Part shown: in pieces, positions 1-10,174 of the stretch
How the letters are laid out: every line of letters starts with the position of its first letter
Position numbering within the stretch: the first letter of the stretch is position 1
Origin: Dunaliella salina
Lineage: Eukaryota > Chlorophyta > Chlorophyceae > Chlamydomonadales > Dunaliellaceae
NCBI GenBank assembly: GCA_002284615.2
Contig: MU070652.1
Span: 3,315 to 30,541, forward strand
Direction of reading: 5' to 3'
Length of the DNA stretch: 27,227 nt
The notes under the pieces: generated by a model
Seen by the model: the letters and a program-made list of their open reading frames with translations, nothing else
Database searches by the model: none
Told to the model about the DNA's origin: nothing
Made by a program: the position numbers and the translations under genes

Positions 1-45
<45 letters not shown>
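1..45. repeat. (GT)n microsatellite
   Basis: Uninterrupted GT dinucleotide run at the window edge; its true length to the left is unknown. Similar GT/CA runs occur at 12344-12383 and 13824-13868. Confidence 0.97.
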
Positions 46-47
<2 letters not shown>

Positions 48-111
48 GCTGGAGAGGGTGCCTGCCGAGTTTTCAACAATATGGGACATCACCCGCAGAA
101 TATGAGTCCCG

Positions 112-352
112 GAGGCAGACACATCCACCGCATTGAGCTCTGACACCAAACCTGAACAAACTCTCCACACTGCACAATACCAACACAAACACACTATCAA
201 GCCGTCACATGAAAATCCTGTGGGGCAAACACCGCAATAACATAGTCACGTTGCACACCATACTAATTGGAGTTGCTGGACTATTTTCAATCCTTACACT
301 ATTGATTCCCTCTGCAGACGTGGCCTAACTGTGGACAAAGCAACTATTTGAG
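112..352 (+). mobile_element. Relic of Dualen-like LINE C-terminal nuclease region
   Basis: Conceptual translation across several frames matches the C-terminus of the element at 21289-23973. HIHRIEL aligns with HIHLVEV, DTKPEQTLHTAQYQH with its DTRPNSQLEASKLQH, VTLHTILIGVAG with VTLHTILLGVGG, and RGLTVDKATI with LGLDTFKATKL. Stops and frameshifts break the reading, so this is an old non-functional copy. No tail is visible before the next fragment starts near 470. Boundaries are approximate. Confidence 0.6.
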
Positions 353-477
353 GAGAGAGCCTCTCTTCCTCTGGCAAACTTTTAGGCAACTTGAAGGTGG
401 TCTGGTGTTGTTACAAGCATTTCCTTTATGCTTCGGCTAAGCTGCCCTCGTTGATAGTGTCATTATTCAATGGCTTG

Positions 478-1146
478 CTCATGGACATTGGCAGAGCAGA
501 CCGTCTTGCCTTGCAAGACTTACAGATCCCAAAACATGCTACTGATAGGACCCTTTCCAAATATATTTTCCCGCGCCGCTTCCCTGATAAGGATAGGCTC
601 ACTTCCAGCCGGCCTGATCTCTCTTAGTTATTCCCCTGAAAAGGGCGCCAAGGTCGAATCCTCGTTATGAATTGAGAAGTACAGGGGGGCGTGGGGGGAA
701 TAGGGAGGATTCAGCGCCAGCCACAGCCACTCCACCAACACTCAAGGCTCGTGAACCCAGTCAGCTCCACCCAAATCAGAGGCACATCCACCCTTGTTGA
801 AGTCAAATACTATGAGGACACCCGGCCCAACAGCCAGCTTGAGGCCTCCAAGCTGCAGCACCGCGAACTTTGTCGTCATCTTTTTGGGGCCTCAGCTCAA
901 GTCACCCTCCATACTATCCTGCTAGGTGTGGGAGGAGTCATCTATACCCCTCATGCATTGGAGCCTCTTGAGGAGCTTGGTCTTGACGCTTTCAAGGCCA
1001 CTAAGCTTGTTCGGAAGCTTCATGCTCATTCTGTCATGTATGCCTACAAACTTGCCAGCACCAGACGCACTCTTGAGAAGACCTTTTTCAACTCTCAACT
1101 AGGTCAGGCACGGGCTACTGCTTGTAACCCACCTGATCCCCACTGA
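478..1146 (+). pseudogene. Restriction-like endonuclease (PD-ExK) domain, frameshifted
   Basis: This is the C-terminal target-cutting domain of a LINE ORF2. The first frame holds the RLALQD stretch and the RPD motif, then stops at 627. After indels the second frame carries VEVKYYED, giving the PD...ExK pair typical of restriction-like endonucleases. The C-terminal helix region (ARKLHAHS-like, then YAYKLASTRR) follows. The upstream CCHC knuckle and RHN motif of the full-length relatives are missing because of the truncation. Related copies lie at 21414-23720 (good) and around 16200-16410 (decayed). Confidence 0.8.
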
Positions 1147-1223
1147 CTTTCTTCTTCTGCTTTCTCTTGGTGAAGTGGATACATGGTGCCTCGGCCCTAG
1201 GTATCCCCTTTTCCTTAATTGAT

Positions 1224-1247
1224 GTGGGGAGTGTTTTCACTGCCCGC
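1224..1247 (+). promoter_or_regulatory. 3-prime UTR hairpin of Dualen-like LINE (copy 1)
   Basis: GTGGGGAGTG-TTTT-CACTGCCCGC folds into a 10-position stem (one T.G wobble, one G.G mismatch) with a 4-base loop. It sits 4 bases before the T-rich tail. The same structure with changed but still paired bases occurs in three other copies. Its likely role is recognition by the element's RT during target-primed reverse transcription, which is inferred from location and covariation. Confidence 0.65.
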
Positions 1248-1414
1248 GTAGTTTTTCTTTTCTTTTCTTTCTGTACACTTACCAGAAATACCAGAAACAT
1301 CTGTGCCTCTCTTAGCTCATGCACCAGCCGGTACAACTGCGAAGCTTTCCTCTGTCGCAGTCATCACCATGCTTTTGCCATCAAAAGATTCAGAGGCACT
1401 TGGAAACTTCTTGA

Positions 1415-2702
1415 CTTGCTCAAGAGCAGACCAGTAGACTTACCCCTGTCCAGCATTCAACAGCCTTCAACCTCAGCATTGTTGATGAGAATGCCATAGA
1501 GGACTTTGCCTACTTTAAGCCTCCATACATGGAGGAACAAAAGGAAGCATTTTGCTTAGCCAACTCTTTTAACATGGCACTAGGAAAGCATATCTTTTCT
1601 GGACATGATGTCCTCTCCCATATCGAAAAAATTAACAAAACTCTCCTTAACCGCAATCTCCAAAGACACATCTCCTTAAATCACTATTATTCCCCTGGAA
1701 TTGGCAATTTCAACATCATGATTATCAATCATTACCTGAGTAAAATCCCTTGGAACCAAGGCGAGAAGTATATGCTCCAACACTTCAGCCAAACTAATCT
1801 GGCAGCTGGTCAGATTACTGCGGAACTGTTGGAAAATTTCCTTCAAACTGCCGCATACAAAGATGCAGTCATTTTAAACACAACCACTAACCATATAACA
1901 CTTCAAGGGCGTANTGTCACCAAAAACCGTAGCATGAGCAACTCCTCTCAACACGCCTATACTTGCTTCCGACTTGACTCACACAACAACCATCCTAAAG
2001 AATTACTCACCAGTGACGACTGGAACAACCTGCAAGGTAAAATTGTATCATTTCAACAAGGCAGCGTTTGGGATATGCTACATCCTCAGTCTGACCTTCA
2101 TTTAGATGACAGCTCTTTCCCATTTGATGCAAGCGCTTCCACTTATGAAAACGGCATCATTCAAATTTGACTCACCCCAAGAGCCTATGCAAGTACCACT
2201 CAGACCAGAAACTCCAGAGAAAGCAGCTTCCAACAACCCTGCTCTTCCCTCCCAACAACATGCAAGGACCCACCAATTCAGCCCAACTGAAGTTCCTCAA
2301 CAGCAAAGCACACAATCGTTTGCACAAGCGAACAATCATACAGGCCTTTAGAATACTTGGCATGACCATCTCAAAATAATTACCATGAATGTCCACGGCC
2401 TTTTTAAAAATAAGGAGGATGTACATGAACTTATCACCCATCACGACCCGGTTACACTTTCTCTCACAGAAACTAAAATTACTGGAGCCTCCGTTGAACA
2501 AGTAGCTTTGATGACCAGTATTCCAGCAATGCCACGTGGCATGTAGTTTTTAGTATGCAACCTGCCCCGTAGCCCCCCCAAACCCCCATTGCTTGGGTTG
2601 CTAAATTGAAAGCGAGGCATGTTTGGTGCTTTTGATTTTGTTCAAGGTCTTGACGGCATGATAGTGAAGTTTGATTGCCGTTTTGTAGGCTTCGTCTTAT
2701 GT
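1415..2702 (+). pseudogene. Dualen-like LINE 5-prime part: cysteine-protease-like domain, linker, APE start
   Basis: Open in one frame from 1415 to 2170. It carries a papain-fold-like pattern: Cys in EAFCLANSFNMALG (codon 1553-1555), then His in SSQHAYTCFRL (codon 1952-1954) followed by LDS and a PKEL stretch. This resembles Josephin/ULP-like protease spacing. The frame then shifts to a Pro/Gln-rich linker (2106-2348) with a TAG at 2349. It continues as ITMNVHGLF...LSLTETKI (to 2546), the N-terminal APE endonuclease signature with the metal-binding Glu in TETK. A further relic (QGLDGMIV, about 2641-2702) matches the next APE strand of the 9441-9870 copy. Known Dualen elements encode a cysteine protease before APE. 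The Asn/Asp partner of the protease triad cannot be fixed by eye. A single N lies at 1914. Confidence 0.65.
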
Positions 2703-2854
2703 TAAGCCTGGGAGGGGGGTTGCTGGGCGCGCGGAGGCGGCTGAGGATGGAAGAAGGAGAGTACTGGCGCTCAGCGGCATGGCAAGCAATCCTTCAGTTC
2801 CCCATTAGTTTTGTCTCTTGCTCTCTCCTAGGCAAGTTTTGTCTAGTTTAGGTA

Positions 2855-2957
2855 GAGGGCCCCCTGGTGAGGCCTCTAACTCTAGTTAGGGGTTCTTCCC
2901 TTAATGCACGCGGCCTTTGGCTTGCATAGACTTTTCTTTTCTTTCTTTTCAGAGAGG
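2855..2957 (+). repeat. Possible third-type LINE/SINE 3-prime end
   Basis: CCCTTAAT, then a short imperfect hairpin around GCC-TTT-GGC flanked by ATGCA/TGCAT, then ATAGACTTTTCTTTTC. The layout copies that of the Dualen-like 3-prime ends (CCTTAAT, hairpin with T loop, GTAG, T-rich tail) at 1211-1271 and 16630-16700, but the stem sequence differs. It could be the tail of the plus-strand element at 1415-2702 after internal deletion, or a separate SINE. Confidence 0.35.
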
Positions 2958-3871
2958 CACATGCAGGACAGTCCCAGTGCTCATTTAATTTGTCCAGTGC
3001 CCGTTCATTTTGGGAGCATGCTTTGAATGAGACAGTTTCAGTGGTATACAGTCCCAGTGGTATGCGGCGGCGGGTATCATAGGTGGGCATATCTTCATGG
3101 ATTTGAAAATGAAATGTCACGCTTAATTGTGGTTATTGCTGAATCCTGGTCTTGCAGTTAGCCAATTAGTTTGTTACCTTTATTCTTAGATTGGCTCAAC
3201 AACTGGCCAAACAGTTGTTGAGAATTCTGTGGTAGTATAATGGTCTAAATTTGACGTATATAATTCTTCATTCATCACCTTTTTTAATTGATTTACAATA
3301 CTTAAAGATGATGTGGTTGGCCCACGACGCCTAAGATTATTGAAACATGGCAAATGGTGTGGCTCATCCACTGCAGCAATTGCATGGCAAACCCACTGCG
3401 ACTCATCTTGTGCGTGGCTCTTGTGCGTCTGTGCTTGCACGGCTTAGCCCACACGAGCGCTGCAGCGAGACGGGACGAAACGGGAAGGGTACCGATGGAT
3501 GCTCCATGGCGAGAACGCCAACTGCTTGCATTGCTGACTGCGCACACACGCGTGCGCGGGACTTGGTTGTTGAGAAATGGGTGTTTAACGTCCAGAGCTG
3601 GCTACAACCATCCAGACAAAGGACAATTGAAATTGTCAGGTGATGTGAACATGCATTCTGGACACCATGGCCTCTACTCGCCATCATATCAACCTATGAG
3701 CCACTCTTCATACAACTTTCTGCACAGCTCAACCAGTAGTTTGCTGCTGAGGTTGGTATGCATCAGCATGAGCAGCTTACTCCTGGTTTTTGCCACACAG
3801 CACCCTAATTCCGCGCACCTTGTCATCTATAATTATAATATCATGTTGCTGCATTTGCTCTGAAATTCCAG
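2958..3871. other. No recognisable gene
   Basis: Only short overlapping ORFs on both strands without recognisable motifs. Two small local duplications are visible near 2970-3065 (CCAGTG(C)-type and CAGTGGTAT-type). No repeat family could be assigned. Confidence 0.6.
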
Positions 3872-4426
3872 AATTTGGCCACAGAAGCAGCAGTCAAGGA
3901 TGACAAAGCAGCAAGGAAACTGATCTTGGCTTTCCGTATGAATGTTCCTGATCTGGCCAGAGTGCTTGAAGGTGCCAGGCTTGCTGAACTTGTGCAGCTG
4001 GCCAAAGGCTACACCAGATTGCGGAACCTCCAATTGCATGTCACGCACACTGAGAACCATGATGCCCCTGCCACGATTTACGTCGAAAGACCTTGCCCAG
4101 TGCCTGGACACTACGACCACTACATGCATGAGTGCTGTGACCTAAGACATTTCGCTGCTGCACATGAAACTCCTGGATCTTGTATGCCAAACAGGCAGGT
4201 GCACATTTCTGCATCAAATGCCCATGCAGAGTCAGTAGAGGAAGAAATGGCAGCATTGCGAGCAGAATTAAGTGAGCTCAAGCAAACCCTGGCAAATCCT
4301 GTGTCCTCTTGCAGCAAGCCTGTGTGTGGGCGTGTGCATGTGCCATTGTATGCATACGGACACCAGTCCTCTCCTTACCTGAGTCCTTATACATATAAGA
4401 TCAAGAAGCATGAAAAGAGAGCATGA
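3872..4426 (+). CDS. Candidate exon, unknown protein with C-terminal coiled coil
   Basis: One frame stays open for 185 codons, from a plausible splice acceptor (ATTCCAG ending at 3871) to TGA at 4424-4426. There is no ATG near the start, so if real it is a terminal exon whose upstream exons were not found. The composition looks coding: a charged amphipathic stretch (DDKAARKLILAFRMNV, then LARVLEGARLAELVQLA), a Cys/His-rich middle (HYDHYMHECCDLRHF) and a heptad-like segment EEEMAALRAELSELKQTLA. The family was not recognised. It could be host or from an unrecognised mobile element; no retrotransposon motif is present. Confidence 0.4.
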   Translation, partial: NLATEAAVKDDKAARKLILAFRMNVPDLARVLEGARLAELVQLAKGYTRLRNLQLHVTHTENHDAPATIYVERPCPVPGHYDHYMHECCDLRHFAAAHETPGSCMPNRQVHISASNAHAESVEEEMAALRAELSELKQTLANPVSSCSKPVCGRVHVPLYAYGHQSSPYLSPYTYKIKKHEKRA

Positions 4427-5929
4427 GCATGATTGATAGCAAAAGAAGCATGACGGAGTAGTTGAAGCATGTTGTTTTACAGACCAGTGTTCATGAGATT
4501 TGTGTACTTGGCTGCCAGGCCACCTGATTCCTTTCCCCTCAGGGCATTCTGACCCTGAATTGAGTTGGTGATTGTGCGCTCAGCGCATTCATTTGAGCAA
4601 GAGCCCACTGCGGCATGATAGACCTAGAGCTTCCACCTCCATTCCATGGAGATCCTGTCAGAGATGATTCACCTGCATTTTTGCACAACTTGTCTGCATG
4701 GTATTTCAGTGCCAATCGCACCATCAATCTGAGTCCAGCAAAATTGTTTCAAGTCATTGCTTAATTAATCTATATATATACAATTCTTGCCATCTGCTGT
4801 CGTCTGTTTCTCATCCTTGCATCTGGCAAGAATTAGGGGGGTAGTGATCTGTGCTCCCATGTTGGTGATGTGTGTGTGTGACACTGATCTCGCACGACAG
4901 AAAGTTGGACTTTCAAAGGTGCATTCTTTGCTTATTGGGCTCCAGCAGAGCTGGCAGCTTGGGTCTAGTCTAGTTCTCCTTGGTACATGCTTTGAATAGG
5001 CCACTTTCAGCCCGTCATTTTTGAAAATGGGCAAAGCCCATCTTTCAATGGTAATGGGGTGCCATTGCACTGTGTCAGAGGGGCCTCTGGGGGCGATCGG
5101 CCCAAATCGCTGAAAATGTTCTTTCCTGCCAACATTTTCCAAACCTGACCGTGCCAATCCTTATAATACCAATTAAAACTAAGTTCACCAAAAAAGAAAG
5201 AAAATTGGAGGACCCCAGATCACTCTCCTGGCCTCAGATCACCCTGAAATGGCCCACAGCTCCAAATATTTAATTAATAGTTTTAAGGGAAATGGCTGAA
5301 ATATGCATCTCACCAACCACTGGGTCTTTTCACTCCATTTTTTTGCAATGATATTTAATTAATACAAGGACCCCGAATCACTAAAAATCACCCAATTTGG
5401 TGCAGTAGGTGGTCAGATATGGAGTTCTGGTGGTGAAAAATAGGGTTCACGCCGCGGCCGATTAGGCATTTTGGTCTTGAGGTTAAATCTTGCCAGTCAG
5501 GGGCAACTTGCTCAAGGAACATTTGAAAAGTACCCTTATTTCAGGCCTCTGTTGCCCCCATCTGGTACTTTGTGTCGTTTTTGCTGCTTTTCTTGAGAGG
5601 ATCTCTTGTACTTCCGCAAACGTTGCCAGCCCAAAATTTTTAGGATAACATGGTCATTGCTGAAAATGGTGTTGCTAGCTTCAACTGCACTTAATGCAGA
5701 AGCCTTATTCTGTTTCTAATTCCAGAGCCACTGAGGAACATCAGTGCCTGGTGTGTTTGGAGGTAGAGGACAAGGGGTTATCATGGGTTGTGTGTTATGC
5801 TCAAGGAGTTGTGTTGGGCCTCGGCTCCCTTTGGGCCTCCTGCCCCCGATTTGAGGGGTCTGAGTGGGCTCTGGGGATAGGCCCTGTGAGGGGAGTGTCA
5901 AGAGGGGTTGAGTGGGGTGTAAGTTATGT
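4427..5929. other. No recognisable gene
   Basis: Noncoding-looking sequence with AT-rich patches (TATATATA near 4772, TTTAATTAAT twice near 5270 and 5354) and two ACCCC(A/G)ATCACT-like motifs near 5213 and 5371. Only short ORFs without motifs. The right end may contain unrecognised remains of the LINE that starts at 5930. Confidence 0.5.
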
Positions 5930-7039
5930 GTTTTTGCTTGCGGCTGTTCTGCATTGGGATATCTTCTTTAGCGAGTGCGTCTGCCTTGGCACGTGTGGAC
6001 CTCTGCCTGATGTTGACTGGTAGGGGAAGGGCTGTCTTGGCTCCTGGGGAGAGCATTTTCTACTTCCGTATCTTGAGTATCAAAGGGGTTGCTGCTGGAA
6101 GTTCTGGAATCAGGATGTATTTGTGTGTTAGGGGGGCATGATCCCCATTATCTGGGTTGAAGTTGGGGGTGTTTGGGGGAGCATGGCCTAGGTAAAACTG
6201 TGACCAGTTCCAGCCTGTTGGAGTATGTTCTGTTTTCGCCAGTTCTGCATATGTTGTATTATTTATGCAGCGTGATTCATGTTGTATTATTTATTGGGTG
6301 AGCTGTCTTGGTTGTGAATGATTGTGCTGATGAGGTCAGGTCTGTCCTCAGTCAGAGTGTGGGTATTGAGGGTATGAGAGAGTCTATTCAGGGCTACAAT
6401 ATGTTTGGTCTTTATTTTGCGGCCAAACAGAGATGTGAGTTTGTTCACGTCAATAATATGTGTGAGGTTATTATTCATCAAAAGAGAGCCTGTTTATGCC
6501 TATTTCCATGAGCGTATAAGTGCAGTGACAGGCTAAGGTTTTGAGGGTGGGTTGCATTGGCATTGTAAGTACCTCTATTACGGGAGTGATGCTGGAGAGA
6601 AGGTAGGGTGCTCCTTGACAAGAGATGTTGAGAGCGCTGTTGTTGATGCATAGGTATTGCCCAACACTGAGCATGTAGGGAGCATGTAGGGTAATTGCTT
6701 GAGGATGAACCTGGAAGTTTGATGAAAAGGGTTGATGCTCCTGAGTACGTAGTGTCTCAGTTGATGGATTTGAGATTCCAGTAATGACTTGGTGACCCTG
6801 CCATGCCTGCCGGTGTTATTGAGGCTGCTGGTGAGGGCCGTCGCGCACCTCGCATTATAATCTACTGCAGTGGATGTACAACCAAGACCACACTTAGTTT
6901 TGTCTTTGCGTAGGATGGCTGTGGCAGTGCTATGCCAGAGCTTGTACCTCTGTTTGATAATGGTGAGGATACATGTGTCCCAGCACGCAAGGTGTGTTTA
7001 CCGGGTTGTGACAATAGAGCAAGTTAAGTTTCCCAGTTT
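5930..7039 (-). pseudogene. RT thumb/connector and RNase H relic of copy W
   Basis: The thumb is recognised by similarity to 19848-20264: KDKTKCGLGCTS here against REDTSNCGLGVTS there, near 6885-6905. Further down, minus-strand translation around 5945-6030 gives PLPVNIRQRS then KADALAKEDI. This aligns with PIPVHFFKVKSHAG then CADAIAKHQA of the intact RNase H at 21414-23720, so the last catalytic Asp region survives while the KSHAG His motif is lost. Multiple stops and indels are present. Confidence 0.6.
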
Positions 7040-8521
7040 TTAGTTGAGCTTCTCCTTCATTTTGGTAAGCTGGGGTTTCCAGCCTAATGTCATGGTGACT
7101 TCGACATCGAGGTAAGTAAAAGGATCCCCGGGGCAAAGGAATTGAGCCAGTTTGCCCTGGACCAGTATCTTGCCTTTGAGTTGATGACGAGCAAAATCTG
7201 CCACAGACGTATTTCCCCTGGTTTGCATTGTTTGTGGGCTAGGAAGGTTGCATGTCACCTTCGTTTTTGAGCCAGAGATGATGAGGTGGGCCCAATCAGC
7301 ATAGAGGCTGAATTTCTTGGCTTGAATACGCAGGTTAGCGTATGTGCCTGCGAGGCAGATGAGGTTGTCTGCAAATGCCCCACTGCTGATTTTGTTCTGG
7401 ACTCTCTGTTCCAAAGTCTTTGGGCTTTTGTTGAGGCATTCATATTCATAGCCTTGCCCGCCAGCATGGAGCCAGCGCAGCAGGGGCTCTATGTATATGA
7501 GGAAGAGGAAGGGGGAGAGGGTGTCCCCTTGGATGGTCCCCCTTTCTATGGGGATGTCTTTGGAGTACTGACCAGTAGCTAGATGGACTCTGGTGTGGGC
7601 CTCTTGGTATAAACTCTTGACTGTGTCAATGGCATCGGTGAGGAAACCGAGGTCATGCATGAACCAAAGGAGTCCGTCATGGTCTGTTGTGTTGAAAACA
7701 GAGCTGAAGTCAACAATTAGAGCATACACACCTTCATTAAAGAGTTTGGAATCTTCAAGGGTCATGATTAGGTTTTGAAGTTGGTGTATGGTATCTGTGT
7801 GTTTTCGGAAACCCGCTTGCATAGAGCTGAGTAGGGGGTGGCTCTCTGCATATTCATAGAGGGTGGTTGTTACTAGGTGTGTCCATAATTTATAGAGGGT
7901 GTTGGCCAGGCCAATTGGTCGGTAGGGCGTGATGTCCGTTTCTGGGCCTTTTTCTTTAAAGATAAACACGGTATCACTCTTTTTCCAAGCTTTGGGGGTG
8001 TTCCCCGTTGCCCACATGATGATAAAGCGTTTGTGGATGGATTCCTTGTACTCATGCGGCAGGTGTTTGAGTAGCTCATTGGCTATGCCATCTGGCCCTG
8101 GGGTCTTGTTATTAATGAGGGATTGGATGCATTCGTGGAAGGAGCAGCTGTCTAGGATGGAGTTGTGAAGCCACTTCCTCTTCTTTTGGGTATCATGCTC
8201 GGCCCTAGTGATGGGAGTTTCAAGGAGAAAATGGTCCTCGCACTGGCGTTCTATCCAGGGGTAGTTTCGCCTGGCTTGGGGTTCAGATGGAAGGTAGGCC
8301 CCAGTCTTGATGCTGGGTGCAGCCATGCTGTCAGTGTGAAACTCTTCCACAATACCACTTATTTTGCATGGGTCTGTTTCTACTTCGCCTGTGTCGGGGT
8401 CTGTGAGTACTTGGGCTTGGGGAGGACCAGTGTGTGTTTGCCATTGAAAATTTCCTTGTTGGCAAGGGCAGCGTGTTTTGCAATTTTCTTCTGTTGGCGC
8501 CTTCGCGCTCTGATGTAGCAC
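7040..8521 (-). pseudogene. LINE reverse transcriptase domain, copy W, active-site Asp lost
   Basis: A 493-codon stop-free frame with the full finger-palm order of a non-LTR RT. It shows NNKTPGPDGIANELLK (about residues 137-152), PYRPIGLANTLYKLW, motif A ALIVDFSSVFNTTDHD (catalytic Asp codon near 7709-7711), motif B GTIQGDTLSPFLF, motif C AFADNL, and motif D GSKTKV. The family consensus at motif C is FADD, kept in the copy at 20783-20794; here codon 7364-7366 reads AAC, so the second catalytic Asp is Asn and the enzyme would be dead. The first codon is not ATG; the frame is an internal part of a larger ORF2. The linker upstream lies in another frame (8380-8889). Confidence 0.9.
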
Positions 8522-8963
8522 TGGGCGCTGTAGTCAGAGTCTATCTTGTTGATTTGCTCCTTGAGATTCTTATGCTGGGCTTGGAGGACAGTCTCCAACG
8601 GAGGTAGAGGGGGGGGAGCGCTGTTTAGGTTAGAAGCAGAGGATGCTATTTCTGGGTGAGAGAAGCTTTGGACGAAGGGTATGGCCCTATGGAGATTGGG
8701 GTCATGACTGTCAAGGGCCAGGACTTCATCAAAGGTGAGGGCCAAATGGGCCTGGGGCAATTTGTATTGCATGTGGCGGACAGGTTTGGGTTTGTTACAG
8801 AGTGATTTGCGGAGGTTGCTGATCCTCCTAATTCTGAAGTTTTGGGAGTTTGTGGGCTTAGTTTTGGTGGTGCACACTTGCAGAGCCACCTCGTGGCACT
8901 CTTTGATATGATTAATAATTTTGTCGGCAATGTTCTCAACGCTTTCCCTGGCAGGGAGGCCAT
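8522..8963 (-). pseudogene. APE-RT linker of copy W
   Basis: Minus-strand translation gives a polar, basic segment. ADKIINHIKECHEVALQVC followed by TKTKPT aligns with ADKFTNLIHSSHDVALKIC and ETKTIS in the 24557-25042 copy, so this is the inter-domain linker between APE and RT. At least one frameshift separates it from the RT frame. No catalytic motif is expected here and none is seen. Confidence 0.7.
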
Positions 8964-9003
8964 TCAGGTGCTTTAGACGTGCAGGTTTTGTAGCACAAGA
9001 ACT

Positions 9004-9870
9004 CTATATAGTGGACAGGTGGGAGAGAGCAGCCTTGTGCATACTGTTCAGTGTTTCTAAAATGCTTGCATGGTTGGTGTGAGGTGTATAAGAAGGATCA
9101 TTGAGGGCACAAAGCAGCTTCTCAATGTCTGAGGGTTTTATGGGCCGTACTAGAACGCGCTCATCTTGGTGTAGCGGTGTAGGCTCTATGAATTTATTGA
9201 TGCTGACCCCTAGGATGTCGGTGGGGACATTGGCAGCACGGGGAATATGGTCGCTATATTCGTAGCCTGGTTCAGCAGAGTTGCAGAATATTTGAGAGTG
9301 GAGATTGGAGTTGTTGGCTTTGATGATAGTCGAGGGCAGTAATATGTCATCGATGTGGCCGCATGTGTGAACCCCTGAGGTTTGGCAGCGGGGCGCTATT
9401 TCTGACCTAAATGTCCAGGTCCTTTGTGGCAAGTGCCAGTCTAGGGGACAAAAATTGGTGCCAGAGATGAAGTTGCGGAAAGCTTGTCCTGTTTGTAGGC
9501 AACCCCCCCGGTTCTATCATGTTGAAAAAGTGTAGCATCCATGTCACCCAATAAAATGGGGAGGCAGTGGCAGGAGTTGAGAAGGCATTTGAGGGTCTCT
9601 TCCAGGCGCTTTCTTGTTTCCAAGGCTGCACGCTTTTTGCCTGAGAGCCAGTAGGTAGAGATCAGAAGAATGGGCTTGCTTGAGGTCTTGAGCTTGGCAG
9701 CAACCATCCTTCCGTCAATGTTACCTTGTAATAAAACTTGAGTAGCTTGGGTAGTAATGGCAATTTTTTTGACACATAGAATTGTGCCAGAGTGATGGCG
9801 AGAGCTGTGCCACCAGGCACACTTTTGTAGAAGATGGTCAAGCCATTGTGGCGTTTTGACCCCTCGGGTC
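9004..9870 (-). pseudogene. APE-type endonuclease domain, copy W
   Basis: This is an apurinic/apyrimidinic endonuclease-like domain that nicks target DNA for target-primed reverse transcription. Minus-strand motifs in order: WHSSRHHSGTILCVKK, QGNIDGRMVAAKL, ILLISTYWLSGKKR, ILLGDMDATL (9534-9548 region, equal to the GDFN motif with the Asn replaced by Asp), then after a frameshift near 9435 GHIDDILL and YSDHIPRAAN (catalytic SDH at 9247-9255). The N-terminal Asn and Glu motifs are not found. Loss of the GDxN Asn plus the frameshift mean it is inactive. Confidence 0.8.
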
Positions 9871-10174
9871 ACCGTGATTGGATGATAACAGAAAGACCCA
9901 ACAGTCAACACTGAAACTAAAAGTGAGTCCCACCAGACCAAGAGGAGGAAAAAGCACAGAAGTCTACTCCAGCAAGTTGACCTCCACCTATGCACCCTTG
10001 ACACTGCCGGCAAGAGGCCCTGTCCAGCAAACTCGAGACCCACCCCTTAGCCACAGAGAACGCTATCAAACATCTCAGCAAGGGCCCCCCTCGAGGGGAA
10101 GAGCTCTTGCACAGGGGCCAGCCGTAGCCAAGAGGTGAGCACGCTGTTATGCAGCCCAAACTCAGATCAAGACA
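9871..10174. other. No recognisable gene between two LINE fragments
   Basis: A plus-strand frame (9878-10138) and two minus-strand frames are open but show no motif. The stretch might contain lost N-terminal APE or 5-prime sequence of copy W, but no match to the 2350-2546 APE start was seen. Confidence 0.4.

Larger units (their letters stand above)
470..1271 (+). mobile_element. 5-prime-truncated Dualen-like LINE, 3-prime end with tail
   Basis: This is a close paralogue of the 3-prime end of the element at 21289-23973 in opposite orientation. Shared sequence starts near 470 (MDIGRADRLALQDLQIP against MDTGSADRLALQDLQIP). It runs through the restriction-like endonuclease region with its VEVKYYEDTRPNSQLEASK stretch, the same stop after NPPDPH (1146) and about 125 bases of conserved 3-prime UTR, and ends in a T-rich TTTTC tail. 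Small indels right after the RPD motif (about 618-625) shift the frame, so the copy cannot make the nuclease. Sequence upstream of 470 does not match the element, so the 5-prime end is truncated there. Confidence 0.9.
5930..9870 (-). mobile_element. Decayed Dualen-like LINE copy W (APE, RT, RNase H relic)
   Basis: Read on the minus strand from high to low coordinates, this is one element in collinear order: APE endonuclease (9870-9190), a basic linker (about 8963-8530), RT (8521-7040), RT thumb/connector (7040-6290, many frameshifts) and an RNase H relic (about 6130-5930). It is collinear with the 19480-25045 copy throughout the linker, RT and thumb. The 5-prime end is unclear, since the protease and first APE strand are missing. 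The 3-prime half (knuckle, restriction-like nuclease, tail) is not visible below 5930. It is non-functional. Confidence 0.85.

Noticed and set aside
1..45. CRISPR or satellite array
   Set aside because: Plain dinucleotide run; no spacer structure anywhere in the window.
7286..8518. Plus-strand ORFs opposite the copy W reverse transcriptase
   Set aside because: Antisense of a clear RT domain; no independent support.
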